A stretch of 64,000 nt of DNA. It comes from DATFDN01 sp963756495 (GTDB lineage: Bacteria > Pseudomonadota > Alphaproteobacteria > Acetobacterales > Acetobacteraceae). The position numbers and the translations under genes are program-made. The notes below the pieces were generated by a model. The model made no database searches and was not told where the DNA came from. It saw only the letters and a program-made list of their open reading frames with translations. The stretch lies in the NCBI GenBank assembly GCA_963756495.1, contig CAVWNS010000005.1, positions 1-64,000 on the forward strand, written 5' to 3'. Below, piece after piece: positions 1 through 8,476 of the stretch (the first letter of the stretch is position 1; each line of letters starts with the position of its first letter).

Positions 1-15
1 CACTGGCCGCGCCGG

Positions 16-31
16 TTGGCACGTTTCTTGC
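16..31 (+). promoter_or_regulatory. Sigma-54 (-24/-12) promoter of the kdsD-lpt-rpoN operon
   Basis: The sequence TTGGCACGtttcTTGC matches the sigma-54 consensus TGGCACG-N4-TTGC at every conserved base, with the GG (18-19) and GC (30-31) dinucleotides exactly 12 bp apart. It points at kdsD, whose ATG lies 78 bp downstream. No second match of this quality was found on either strand of the window. Sigma-54 promoters need an enhancer-binding activator; its site would lie left of the window edge. The operon it should drive contains rpoN itself, which suggests autoregulation. That consequence is inferred; the motif is seen directly. Confidence 0.65.
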
Positions 32-108
32 CTGAGATTAATGCCTCTCCGATTGACCCCGCCCGTGCGGCTGGCCTAAGTCCAACCCGGAGGGAGACCC
101 GAACGCCG

Positions 109-1087
109 ATGACAGCCCGTACTCGCCGCCGCACGCGCCGACCTCGACGTCGCGCGCGCCGTTCTCGGGACCGAGGCGGCGGGGCTACGGGCGCTCGCGG
201 CTGCGCTGGACGACGGCTTCACCCGCGCCGTGGCGCTGCTGGCTGGCGCCGCCGGTCGGGCGGTCGTCTCCGGGATGGGCAAGTCGGGCCATGTGGCGCG
301 CAAAGTCGCGGCGACCCTCGCCTCCACCGGTACCCCGGCACTGTTCGTGCACCCGGCCGAGGCTTCGCATGGTGATTTGGGCATGATCGTGGCGGGTGAC
401 GTCGTGCTCGCGATGTCCAATTCCGGGGAGACGCCGGAGCTTGCCGATCTGGTCCGCATGCCCGGCGCTTCGCTCTGCCAATCATCGCGGTCACCGCGCG
501 TGCCGGCTCGGCGCTGGCGTCGCGGCCGACGTCGGCGCTGCTGCTGCCGCACGCGGCGGAGGCGTGCCCGATGGGCCTGGCGCCGACCACCAGCACGGCA
601 ATGCAGATGGCGCTCGGCGATGCGCTGGCGGTCGCGCTGCTGACCCGACGCGGCTTCACCGCCGCCGATTTCAGCCGGTTCCACCCCGGCGGGCGCCTGG
701 GTGCCCGGCTGCAGCCGCGTGCGCGACCTGATGCACACGGGAGGCGATCCCGCTGGCTCCGCCCGACATGCCGATGCACCGCGCGCTGCTCCGCATCACC
801 GAGAAGCGATTCGGCTGCCTCGGCGTCACCGACTTCGAGGGGGAACTGGTTGGCATCGTCACCGATGGCGACCTGCGTCGCCACATGGGACCGGACCTGC
901 TGGCCACCGGACGGCGATATCATGACCTGGACCCGCGCACGATCGCGCCCGATGCGCTGGCGGCCGAGGCGCTGCACGCAATGAACGCGCGCGGCCGGCC
1001 GATCACTGCCCTGTTCGTCGTAGACTTGGACGGGCGACCCGTAGGCATTCTGCATGTCCACGACCTGTTGCGCGCGGGGTCGTGTGA
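109..1087 (+). pseudogene. kdsD: Arabinose-5-phosphate isomerase KdsD, reading frame broken by several frameshifts
   Basis: KdsD converts ribulose-5-phosphate to arabinose-5-phosphate, the first step of Kdo synthesis for LPS. The ATG at 109 follows a GGAGGGAG ribosome site. The frame then shifts near 115-125, and an SIS domain follows (VVSGMGKSGHVARKVAATL, then SNSGETPEL at about 419-445). More shifts occur near 460, 715 and 745 before the C-terminal CBS pair (ITEKRFGCLGV, GIVTDGDLRRH). The tail reads HVHDLLRAG; adding one G to the G4 run at about 1078-1081 gives the family-typical LLRAGVV-stop with TGA at 1085-1087. The span of about 326 codons equals a full-length KdsD. So many one-base shifts in an otherwise conserved, usually essential protein point to sequence error. 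First gene of the lpt-rpoN operon. Confidence 0.8.
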
Positions 1088-1763
1088 GCCCCACTCCGAC
1101 GCCTCGTCCGCGCGCCGGCGAGCAGACACGGGTTCGGACCGGCGTGGGCGTGGGCGTGCGCCGGCTGCCGTCGCCGGGCGTGCTCGCGCGGCGGCGGCTG
1201 ATGATCCGGGCGGCGAAGCTACTCTGCCCGCATTTGCCCTGGTGCTGCTCGCCAGCCTCGCCATCTGGCCGGAGCTGCAACGCGAGGTGCGCCGGGCCCG
1301 GGCGGCGGCGCAGGCGCTGAGCCAGTTTCAGGGTGCCACCGTGATTGGCGCACGCTACCGCAGCATCGACGAGCGTGGCCGGCCCTACACAGTGACAGCC
1401 GCGACGGCGCGTCAGTCGGGCGGGGACCGGGTGGACCTGACCGAGCCCAAGGGGGACATCACTCTGGAGAACGGCACTTGGCTCATGCTGCAGGCGCGCC
1501 AGGGGGTCTATCGTCGGCATGACAACGCGCTTGATCTGTCGCAGGACGTCACCCTGTATCGCGACGACGGCACCGCGATGGTGACCGCGAGCGCGGCGTT
1601 GGACCTGAAGAACGGTGCCGCGGCCGGTTCCGAGCCGGTTCACGCCGACGGACCGTTCGGCCGGCTCGATGCGGCGGGTGGGTTCACCGCCACCGATAAG
1701 GGCGAGCAGATCCTGTTTGCCGGTCCTGCGCGGCTGCTGCTGAATGGCGCGACCGGCCCGTGA
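1084..1763 (+). CDS. lptC: LPS export system protein LptC (one frameshift)
   Basis: LptC is the bitopic inner-membrane protein that passes LPS from the LptB2FG extractor to LptA. The GTG at 1084 overlaps the kdsD stop (GTGA), indicating translational coupling. The N-terminus is basic, followed by one membrane helix (LPAFALVLLASLAIW) and a periplasmic LptC fold that includes DLTEPKGDITLENGTWLML. The start and the helix lie in different frames, so one base appears to be missing near 1225. Without the correction, kdsD and lptC look like one fused frame. The span (about 226 codons) is normal for the family. The stop TGA overlaps the lptA GTG. Confidence 0.75.
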
Positions 1764-2803
1764 GCCGGCGATCGCATCCCCTGTCGGCGCTGGGGCTGGT
1801 TGCGGGCGTGATCGCAACGATTGGGGGTGCCGCCCTGTGCCCGGCGGCGGCGCAGGGGATCGACCTGTCGCATGGCGGGCCGATCGCCATCACGGCGCGC
1901 GACGGCATCGAATGGCTGCAACAGCAGCACCAGGTGATCGCGACCGGCGACGCGCGCGCGGTGCGGCAGAACGTGGTCGTGACCGCCGACCGGCTGGTCG
2001 CCTTCTACCGCAAGAAGAAGGTGGTGGCCGGCACCGGAGGCGCCGCCCCAGCGTCCGCCACCAAGGCGGCGGCGAGCGGATCCCAGGACGTGGCCGGCGC
2101 GGACGAGGGCGACAACGAGATCTATCGGCTGGAGGCCGAAGGACATGTCGTCATCACCACGCCCACAGACCGCGCCCAGGGTGACAAGGCGGTGGACGAC
2201 CTCGACCAGGCGGTGATGGTCCTGACCGGCCGCGACCTGCGGCTGAACACCCCGAATGACGTGCTGACCGCGCGCGACGACCTCGAATACTGGTCCGCCC
2301 AGCATATGGCGGTCGCGCGGGGCGATGCCGTGGTGGTCACCAAGGACACCCGGCGGATCGAGGCCGACGTGCTGGTGGCCTATACGAGCGCCCAGGACGC
2401 TCCGGTTCCGTCGCAGCCGACGGCGCCCGGGCCGGTACGCGCGGCGCAGACGGGCGACGATCCCCTGGCCGCCTCGGGCAAGCTTCAGAAGGTCGAGGCG
2501 TTCGGCCATGTCGTGGTCAGCACGCCGACCGATGTGGTCACCGGCGCGCGCGGCGTCTACGTGCCCGATACCGGCATCGCCGTGCTCCTGGATCGCGTGC
2601 GGATCACCCGTGGGCAGAACCAGCTTGAGGGATCGGAGGCCGAGGTGAATCTCAAGACGGGCGTCTCGCGCCTGCTCGCCGCCAAGAAAGGGCGGGTGCA
2701 GGGCCTGATCGTGCCGAACGACGCGCCAGGCACGGTACCGGGAACAGCCCCACCGCCCAGGCAAGGAACAGCGGCGTCAACTCCCGGTGGAGCACGGCGA
2801 TGA
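1760..2803 (+). CDS. lptA: Periplasmic LPS transport protein LptA (OstA-like)
   Basis: LptA forms the periplasmic beta-jellyroll bridge that carries LPS to the outer-membrane translocon. The 347-residue product starts with GTG and has a signal peptide (hydrophobic LGLVAGVIATIGGAALCPA, predicted cleavage after AAAQG). Two OstA-type blocks follow (IAITARDGIEWLQQQHQVIATGDARA and DLRLNTPNDVLTARDDLEY are within them) and a third conserved stretch near FGHVVVSTPTDVVTGARG. It is longer than E. coli LptA (185 aa), as is common in alphaproteobacteria, because of Ala/Lys- and Pro-rich inserts around residues 85-110 and 215-235. Its start and stop overlap lptC and lptB by four bases. Confidence 0.88.
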   Translation: MSRRSHPLSALGLVAGVIATIGGAALCPAAAQGIDLSHGGPIAITARDGIEWLQQQHQVIATGDARAVRQNVVVTADRLVAFYRKKKVVAGTGGAAPASATKAAASGSQDVAGADEGDNEIYRLEAEGHVVITTPTDRAQGDKAVDDLDQAVMVLTGRDLRLNTPNDVLTARDDLEYWSAQHMAVARGDAVVVTKDTRRIEADVLVAYTSAQDAPVPSQPTAPGPVRAAQTGDDPLAASGKLQKVEAFGHVVVSTPTDVVTGARGVYVPDTGIAVLLDRVRITRGQNQLEGSEAEVNLKTGVSRLLAAKKGRVQGLIVPNDAPGTVPGTAPPPRQGTAASTPGGARR

Positions 2804-3561
2804 GCGGATCGCGGAGTGGGCTGCGCGTGGTGGCGGGTGCCGCCGGCCTCGTCGCCAGCGGCATCGGCAAGACCTACAACAAGCGCCCGGTGGTGCGGAA
2901 CGTGACGCTGACGCTGCGCCGGGGCGAGGCGGTCGGGCTACTCGGGCCGAATGGCGCCGGCAAGACGACCACCTTCTACATGATCGTGGGACTCGTGCGG
3001 CCCGAGACCGGGGCGATCCGGCTGGATGGCGCCGAAATCACCCAGCTACCCATGTACCGCAGGGCCCGGCTGGGGGTTGGCTATCTGCCGCAGGAAGCGA
3101 GCGTGTTCCGCGGCCTGAACGTCGAGCGCAACATCATGGCCGCGCTGGAGGTGGTGGAGCCCGACCGCGACCGGCGCGACCAGATGCTGGACGAATTGCT
3201 GGCCGAGTTCGGCATCGGCCACCTGCGCCGCACGCCGGCGCTGGCGCTCTCGGGCGGCGAGCGGCGGCGCGTCGAGATCGCGCGCGCGCTGGCCACCCAG
3301 CCCGCCTACATCCTGCTCGACGAGCCCCTGGCCGGGATCGACCCTATCGCGGTCGGGGAGATCCGCGACCTCGTCTCGCACCTGAAGGACCGCGGCATCG
3401 GCGTGCTCATCACCGACCACAACGTGCGCGAGACGCTGGAGATCATCGACCGCGCCTACATCATGCACGACGGCCAGGTGCTAATGGAGGGACGCCCGCA
3501 CGAGGTGGTGGCCCATGAGGGCGTTCGCCGCGTCTACCTGGGCGAGCGGTTCAGCCTGTAG
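2800..3561 (+). CDS. lptB: LPS export ABC transporter ATPase LptB
   Basis: LptB is the cytoplasmic ATPase of the LptB2FG complex that extracts LPS from the inner membrane. All ABC motifs are present: Walker A GPNGAGKTTT (residues 49-58), signature LSGGERRR (about 150), Walker B YILLDEP (about 170-176), followed by the LptB-typical LAGIDPIAV and H-loop ITDHNVRETL. Length (253 aa) is usual with a slightly long N-terminus. The ATG overlaps the lptA stop (ATGA). The partner permease genes lptF and lptG are not in this window. Confidence 0.95.
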   Translation: MSGSRSGLRVVAGAAGLVASGIGKTYNKRPVVRNVTLTLRRGEAVGLLGPNGAGKTTTFYMIVGLVRPETGAIRLDGAEITQLPMYRRARLGVGYLPQEASVFRGLNVERNIMAALEVVEPDRDRRDQMLDELLAEFGIGHLRRTPALALSGGERRRVEIARALATQPAYILLDEPLAGIDPIAVGEIRDLVSHLKDRGIGVLITDHNVRETLEIIDRAYIMHDGQVLMEGRPHEVVAHEGVRRVYLGERFSL

Positions 3562-3584
3562 CGCGGGGGCCGGGAAGCACGCAC

Positions 3585-5078
3585 ATGGCGATGGGCCCGC
3601 GCTTCGAGCTGCGGCAGAGCCAGTCGCTGGTGATGACGCCGCAGCTGCGCCAGGCGATCAAGCTGCTGCAGTACTCCAACCTGGAAGTCACGGCGTTCGT
3701 CGACCAGGAGCTGGAGCGCAATCCGCTGCTGGAGCGCGACGAGGCGTCCGACGCGCCACCGATCGAGCTGGCGGCACTGGACCAGCGCCCGGAGCGCACG
3801 GAGCGCGTGGCGGACGTGGCCGAGCAGGTGCGTGCCGAGACGCTGCCCGATCGTCGGGCCGAGCCGTTGGACTCCGAGCATGCCGAGCCCTATGACGCAG
3901 GCGGTCCATCGGACGGCCTGCCCTTCGAGCGGCGTGGCGGGGGCGCGCACGATTTCGGCTCTGACGAGCGGGGAATCGAGGACGTCCCGGAGGCGCGCCG
4001 GCCGCTGCGCGAGCATCTGGGTGAGCAGCTCCGCTTAGGCTTCGCCAATCCGACGGAGCGCATGATCGGCGCCCACCTGATCGCACTGCTGTGCCCGGCC
4101 GGCCGGTTGACCGCGGCGCCGAAGTCGATCGCCGAGGCGATGGGGGTGGCAGTCGAGCGCGTGGAAGCGGTGCGCGCCCGCATGATGCGCTTCGATCCGC
4201 CGGGCCTGTTTGCGCGCGACCTGAAGGAGTGTCTGGGGGCGCAGCTGGCCGAGCGCAACCGGCTGGACCCGGCTATGCGAGCGCTGCTCGACCATCTCGA
4301 TCTGCTGGCCCGGCGCGAGTTGCGCCGGCTGGTGGCGGTCTGCGGCGTCGACGCCGAGGACATCACGGAGATGATCGCCGAGATCCGCGCGCTCGATCCA
4401 AAGCCGGGGGCAAGCTGGGACAGCGAGCCGGTGCGGGCCGTGGTGCCCGACATCCTGATGCGCGCCTCGGCCGAAGGCGGATGGCTGCTGGAGCTGAACC
4501 CCGACACCTTGCCGCGCGTGCTGGTCAACCAGCGATTCTTCGCGCGCATCGCGCCCCATGCGGCCAAGCAGGACCGTGGCTTCCTGACCGAGCAACTGGC
4601 CAGCGCCAACTGGCTGGTGAAGTCGCTCCAGCAACGAACTCAGACCATCTTGAAGGTTGCGGCCGAGATCATGCGCCAGCAGGATGGGTTCCTGCGCCAC
4701 GGGATCGAGCATCTCCGCCCGCTCATCCTGCGCGACATCGCCGTGGCCGTGGACCTGCACGAGAGCACGGTCAGCCGGGTGACGGCGAACAAGTACATCG
4801 CGACGCCGCGCGGACTATTCGAGCTCAAATACTTTTTTACCACCGCCATCGCCCGGACCGACGGCGGCCTCGCGCACAGCGCGGAGGCGGTACGCCACCG
4901 GATACGGGCCCTGATCCAGGCCGAGGAGTCGGAGAAGGTGCTCTCCGATGACGCGATCGTTGAGGCGCTTCGGGTGGAGGGCGTGGACATTGCCCGGAGG
5001 ACCGTGGCCAAATACCGCGAAGCGCTGCGCATCCCGAACTCGACGCAGCGCAAACGAGAGAAAGCCGTGCCGGCCTGA
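3585..5078 (+). CDS. rpoN: RNA polymerase sigma-54 factor RpoN
   Basis: RpoN directs core RNA polymerase to -24/-12 promoters and needs AAA+ activators. The 497-residue protein has all three regions: Gln/Leu-rich region I at the N-terminus (LRQSQSLVMTPQLRQAIKLL), an acidic region II (about 50-150), the core-binding region, and the DNA-binding C-terminus with a helix-turn-helix (LHESTVSRVTANKYI) and the diagnostic RpoN box ARRTVAKYRE at residues 470-479. It starts 23 bp after lptB. Its position behind a sigma-54 promoter at 16-31 suggests feedback control. Confidence 0.95.
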   Translation: MAMGPRFELRQSQSLVMTPQLRQAIKLLQYSNLEVTAFVDQELERNPLLERDEASDAPPIELAALDQRPERTERVADVAEQVRAETLPDRRAEPLDSEHAEPYDAGGPSDGLPFERRGGGAHDFGSDERGIEDVPEARRPLREHLGEQLRLGFANPTERMIGAHLIALLCPAGRLTAAPKSIAEAMGVAVERVEAVRARMMRFDPPGLFARDLKECLGAQLAERNRLDPAMRALLDHLDLLARRELRRLVAVCGVDAEDITEMIAEIRALDPKPGASWDSEPVRAVVPDILMRASAEGGWLLELNPDTLPRVLVNQRFFARIAPHAAKQDRGFLTEQLASANWLVKSLQQRTQTILKVAAEIMRQQDGFLRHGIEHLRPLILRDIAVAVDLHESTVSRVTANKYIATPRGLFELKYFFTTAIARTDGGLAHSAEAVRHRIRALIQAEESEKVLSDDAIVEALRVEGVDIARRTVAKYREALRIPNSTQRKREKAVPA

Positions 5079-5132
5079 CGCGCCCGATGAGCCGGGACGC
5101 CGGGCGAGGTCGGCTCGTCGCGGGAGAGTTTG

Positions 5133-5735
5133 ATGGAAATCAACGTTTCCGGCAAACAAATCGAGCTGTCCGACGCGTTGCGGACGCGGGTCGCGACGCA
5201 TCTCGAAGGGATCGCGAGGAAGTACTTCGACCGCGCCCTGGAGGCCCAGGTCACGTTCGGCCGCGCGCGGAGCTTCTTCACCTGCGACATCAACCTGCAT
5301 GCTGGCCGCGGCCTCAGCCTGCGCGGGGAGGGGGAGGCGGCCGACGCTCCGACCGCCTTCGACGATGCCGCCGAGCATATCGCCAAGCGGCTACGCCGCT
5401 ATCGCCGCCGGGTGAACGAGCATGCCCGCGACCTCGCGAACCGGGCACGACCCGAGGCGGCTCGGCAATACATCCTGCGCCAGGACGTTGGCGGGACGGC
5501 GGACGGAGGCATGCCGGGAGCCGAGGCCGAGACGGCCGCCTATGCCACCATTATCGCCGAGCAGGTGACCGAGATCAGCCGCCTGTCGGTGGGCGAGGCG
5601 GTGATGCGCATGGATCTCGCGGATCAGCCTGTGCTGATGTTCCGCAACAGCGCGACGGGCGAACTGAACGTGATCTACCGCCGCCAGGATGGCAACATCG
5701 GCTGGATTGACCCGAGCGAGCCTCGACCAGGATAG
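5133..5735 (+). CDS. hpf: Ribosome hibernation-promoting factor, long form (HPF/RaiA)
   Basis: Long HPF binds the 30S decoding region and dimerises ribosomes into inactive 100S particles during starvation. The 200-residue protein has the N-terminal S30AE fold (VSGKQIELSDALRTRVATHL, residues 1-100), a linker, and a C-terminal dimerisation domain (VGEAVMRMDLADQPVLMFRN ... WIDP). ATG at 5133 is preferred over the in-frame TTG at 5130 because a GGGAGAG ribosome site precedes it. The rpoN-hpf pair is a long-recognised arrangement in proteobacteria. Last gene of the operon; it converges with lpxC, only 25 bp away. A second HPF-family protein is at 42016. Confidence 0.9.
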   Translation: MEINVSGKQIELSDALRTRVATHLEGIARKYFDRALEAQVTFGRARSFFTCDINLHAGRGLSLRGEGEAADAPTAFDDAAEHIAKRLRRYRRRVNEHARDLANRARPEAARQYILRQDVGGTADGGMPGAEAETAAYATIIAEQVTEISRLSVGEAVMRMDLADQPVLMFRNSATGELNVIYRRQDGNIGWIDPSEPRPG

Positions 5736-5760
5736 CCGTGGCTGACGAACGGCGTAGGCC

Positions 5761-6690
5761 CTATGCGGCTGCGCAGGCCGGTTCGCCGACCACGTCTCGC
5801 CACGCTGTCGGGTCGGCGAACAGCGCCCGGAGCAGCCGGTTGTGGAGGGCATGACCGGCACGATGGGCGCGGAAGCGGCCGCGCAAGGGCGCCCCGGCCA
5901 GGGCGAGGTCGCCCACTGCGTCCAGCAGCTTGTGGCGGACGAACTCGTCATTCATTCGCAGGCCGCCAGGATTGAGGACACGGCTGTCCTCGACAACGAC
6001 GGCGTTTTCGAGGCTGCCGCCCTGGGCGAGGCCGGCGGCGCGCAACGCATTCACCTCCTTCGCCAGGGCAAAGGTACGGGCGCGGGCGAGTTCGTGGCGG
6101 AAGCTCTCCGGCGTCAGACGCAACGATGCCGATTGGCGGCCGATGGCGGCGATGACAAAGTCGATGGAGGCGGTCATCTCCAGCCCGTCGAACGCCCCGG
6201 CCGCGTCGAGTTCCGCCCAGGATTGGCCGTCGTCCACGCGCACGCGGCGCAGCACCTCGACCGTTCGGCGTGGCGCGTCTGGCTGTACAGCGGTTCCGGC
6301 GCAGTCGATCAGGAACAACCAGGGCGAGGCGGAGCCGTCCAGAATCGGAACTTCCGGCCCATCCAGCTCGACCAGTACATTGTCGATGCACGTGCCAGCC
6401 AGCGCGGCCATCAGATGTTCGACCGTGCCGATGCGGCATGCGCCGTCCCCTGCGCTCGCCAGGGTGGTCGCAAGCCGGGCTCCGGTGACGCGATCGAACC
6501 GCGCCGGGATCTCGGCGCGCTCGTCCAGGCGACGGAACACGATGCCGTGTCCGGGAGGCGCAGGGCGCAGGGTCAGGGTGACGCGCCGGCCCGAGTGCAG
6601 CCCGACCCCGACACAGGAGATCGGCGCCTTGAGCGTGCGCTGATGGGCGGCGGTCAGGATCGGGGAGAGACGCTGCTGCAGCCCATCCAT
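5761..6690 (-). CDS. lpxC: UDP-3-O-acyl-N-acetylglucosamine deacetylase LpxC
   Basis: LpxC is the zinc hydrolase for the committed step of lipid A synthesis. The expected active-site residues are visible: EHLMAALAG (Glu91 catalytic base, His92 zinc), HKLLDAVGDL (His253 and Asp257 zinc, Lys254) and HRAGH (His280), together with GVGLHSG and DGSASPW. At 309 aa it has the usual length. It follows ftsZ on the same strand with a 142-bp gap containing a hairpin, so it probably has its own promoter there. The ftsZ-lpxC order is conserved across many proteobacteria. Confidence 0.95.
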   Translation of the reverse strand: MDGLQQRLSPILTAAHQRTLKAPISCVGVGLHSGRRVTLTLRPAPPGHGIVFRRLDERAEIPARFDRVTGARLATTLASAGDGACRIGTVEHLMAALAGTCIDNVLVELDGPEVPILDGSASPWLFLIDCAGTAVQPDAPRRTVEVLRRVRVDDGQSWAELDAAGAFDGLEMTASIDFVIAAIGRQSASLRLTPESFRHELARARTFALAKEVNALRAAGLAQGGSLENAVVVEDSRVLNPGGLRMNDEFVRHKLLDAVGDLALAGAPLRGRFRAHRAGHALHNRLLRALFADPTAWRDVVGEPACAAA

Positions 6691-6794
6691 GCAATCGAGT
6701 CCAGTTCCGGATCGGGCCCGCCAAAATCAGTCGGGCCGTCCTCAGCGTATGGGGCGGCCCGACAGTTCGCTACTCACTCTTTATTTCTGAATGT

Positions 6795-6822
6795 TACCGC
6801 ATACTCCATTGAATATGCGGTA
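6795..6822 (-). terminator. Hairpin after ftsZ at the 3' end of the dcw operon
   Basis: A perfect 9-bp stem, TACCGCATA (6795-6803) and TATGCGGTA (6814-6822), encloses a 10-base loop and begins 11 bases after the ftsZ stop. In the ftsZ direction no U-run follows directly; on the other strand it is followed by TTTT. It may act as a transcription end, an mRNA-stabilising hairpin, or both. AT-rich sequence around it contrasts with its surroundings. Confidence 0.5.
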
Positions 6823-6832
6823 TTTTCACTGC

Positions 6833-8395
6833 TCAGGACGACTGCCGGCGGAGAAAGGTCGGGATTTCGATCCCCGTCTCGTCGGTCGCTCCCCCACGGC
6901 TTGCGACCGGCGCCGCATCGGGACGCTGCTCGGTCACCACGGGCTCTACCCGGGGAACGCTTGGTTCCGTGAGAGGGGCGGCACGGCGGCGCAACAGGAC
7001 GCCGGTCACGGTGCCGAACAGGCTGGCGCGGGCGGGCTCAGGAGCGGCGGAGGCCGGCAGGGCTGGTGCCTCGCGCGGTGGCTCGTTGAACAATGCGCTC
7101 GCGCGGGGCGCCGGCGCTGGACGGGCCGTGGCCGGGCGGTTGGCCGGCTGGGGCTCGCCGGCAGCCATTGCGGCAGCATGGTCATAGCCCGGATCGGCCC
7201 CCGGCACGGAGGCCGGCATGGAGGGGCGCAGCGCGACGGTGCCGGCCGCCATCTGTGCGGCGGCGTACACGGGCTGCTGTGCCGGATGGACGCCCGGATA
7301 GGCAGCGGGATGCATACCCGCGTGCGGTGCCGGGTGGGGTGCCGACGACGCGGGCATGGGGATTGGCGACTGGGCTGGACCGCCGCCGACCGCGACCAAG
7401 CGCGGCCGGGCCTGCTCGGCTTTCGGCGTATCGATGCCCGTCGCGACCACCGAGACGCGCACACACCCCGACAAGCCCTCGTCGATCGACGAACCGAAGA
7501 TGATGTTGGCGTCCTCGTCCACCTCCTCGCGGATGCGGTTGGCGGCCTGATCGACTTCGAACAGGGTCATGTCGTCTCCGCCGGTGATGTTGATCAGCAG
7601 ACCGCGCGCGCCGGACATCGAGGTGTCCTCCAGCAACGGATTGCTGATCGCGGCCTCCGCAGCGCGGATGGCTCGGTTCTCGCCGTCGGCCTCGCCGGTG
7701 CCCATCATCGCCTTACCCATCTCCGCCATCACGGTGCGGATGTCGGCGAAATCGAGGTTCACGAGCCCGGGCGCCATCATCAGGTCGGTGACGCCGCGCA
7801 CCCCCATGTAGAGCACCTGGTCGGCCATCTTGAAGGCCTCCCGCCAAGTGGTGCGCTCGTTGGCCATTCTGAACAGGTTCTGGTTGGGAATGACGATCAG
7901 CGTATCGACATATTGCTGCAGTTCCTCGATGCCCTGGTCGGCGGCGCGGGCGCGGCGCGTCCCTTCAAACGAGAACGGCTTGGTCACCACGCCCACGGTC
8001 AGGATGTTCCGCTCGCGTGCCATGCGCGCGATCACCGGCGCGGCGCCGGTGCCAGTGCCGCCGCCCATGCCGGCGGTGACGAACACCATGTGGCAGCCGT
8101 CCAGGTGGCGATAGAGTTCGTCTGCCGCTTCTTCCGCCGCGGCGCGCCCGATCTCGGGCTTCGCGCCGGCACCCAAGCCTTGCGTGATATGCGGACCAAG
8201 CTGGATGCGCCGGTTCGCGCGGCTGTGCATCAGTTGCTGCGCGTCCGTGTTCGCCACCACGAACTCCACGCCCTGCAGGTTCGCCGTGATCATGTTGTCG
8301 ACGGCATTGGTGCCGCCGCCGCCGACACCGATCACGGTGATCCTGGGGGTGAAGTCGGTATGCGTCTGCTGCGGGATGGTTAGGTTCAGCGTCAT
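6833..8395 (-). CDS. ftsZ: Cell division GTPase FtsZ
   Basis: FtsZ is the tubulin homologue that polymerises into the Z ring. Residues 16-330 form the GTPase core: VIGVGGGGTNAVDNMI near the N-terminus, tubulin signature GGGTGTG at 111-117, and the T7 loop NLDFADIRTVM. A long Pro/Ala-rich linker (about residues 335-500) follows, then the C-terminal peptide GIEIPTFLRRQ that binds FtsA. The start at 8395 (MTLNLTIPQ) has a GAGGGA ribosome site and is preferred over an upstream in-frame extension. At 520 aa it is long, as in alphaproteobacteria with extended linkers. The 81-bp gap to ftsA is the largest inside the cluster and could hold an extra promoter. Confidence 0.96.
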   Translation of the reverse strand: MTLNLTIPQQTHTDFTPRITVIGVGGGGTNAVDNMITANLQGVEFVVANTDAQQLMHSRANRRIQLGPHITQGLGAGAKPEIGRAAAEEAADELYRHLDGCHMVFVTAGMGGGTGTGAAPVIARMARERNILTVGVVTKPFSFEGTRRARAADQGIEELQQYVDTLIVIPNQNLFRMANERTTWREAFKMADQVLYMGVRGVTDLMMAPGLVNLDFADIRTVMAEMGKAMMGTGEADGENRAIRAAEAAISNPLLEDTSMSGARGLLINITGGDDMTLFEVDQAANRIREEVDEDANIIFGSSIDEGLSGCVRVSVVATGIDTPKAEQARPRLVAVGGGPAQSPIPMPASSAPHPAPHAGMHPAAYPGVHPAQQPVYAAAQMAAGTVALRPSMPASVPGADPGYDHAAAMAAGEPQPANRPATARPAPAPRASALFNEPPREAPALPASAAPEPARASLFGTVTGVLLRRRAAPLTEPSVPRVEPVVTEQRPDAAPVASRGGATDETGIEIPTFLRRQSS

Positions 8396-8476
8396 AGACT
8401 CTTGTCCCTCAGACGTTTGGTGTTGAGAACGATGCTGGCGAATTGAGCCGATCGGCAGCAATTCTGGCCACCGTCG

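Noticed and set aside
768..1763. One long frame joining the KdsD CBS domain to LptC
   Set aside because: It arises from missing bases at the kdsD end and in the lptC membrane helix; restoring one G gives a proper KdsD stop and an overlapping LptC start.
5842..8383. Long open frames on the + strand opposite lpxC, ftsZ and the mur genes
   Set aside because: They are shadows produced by high GC third positions; none shows a recognisable domain, and the opposite strand codes for conserved proteins.
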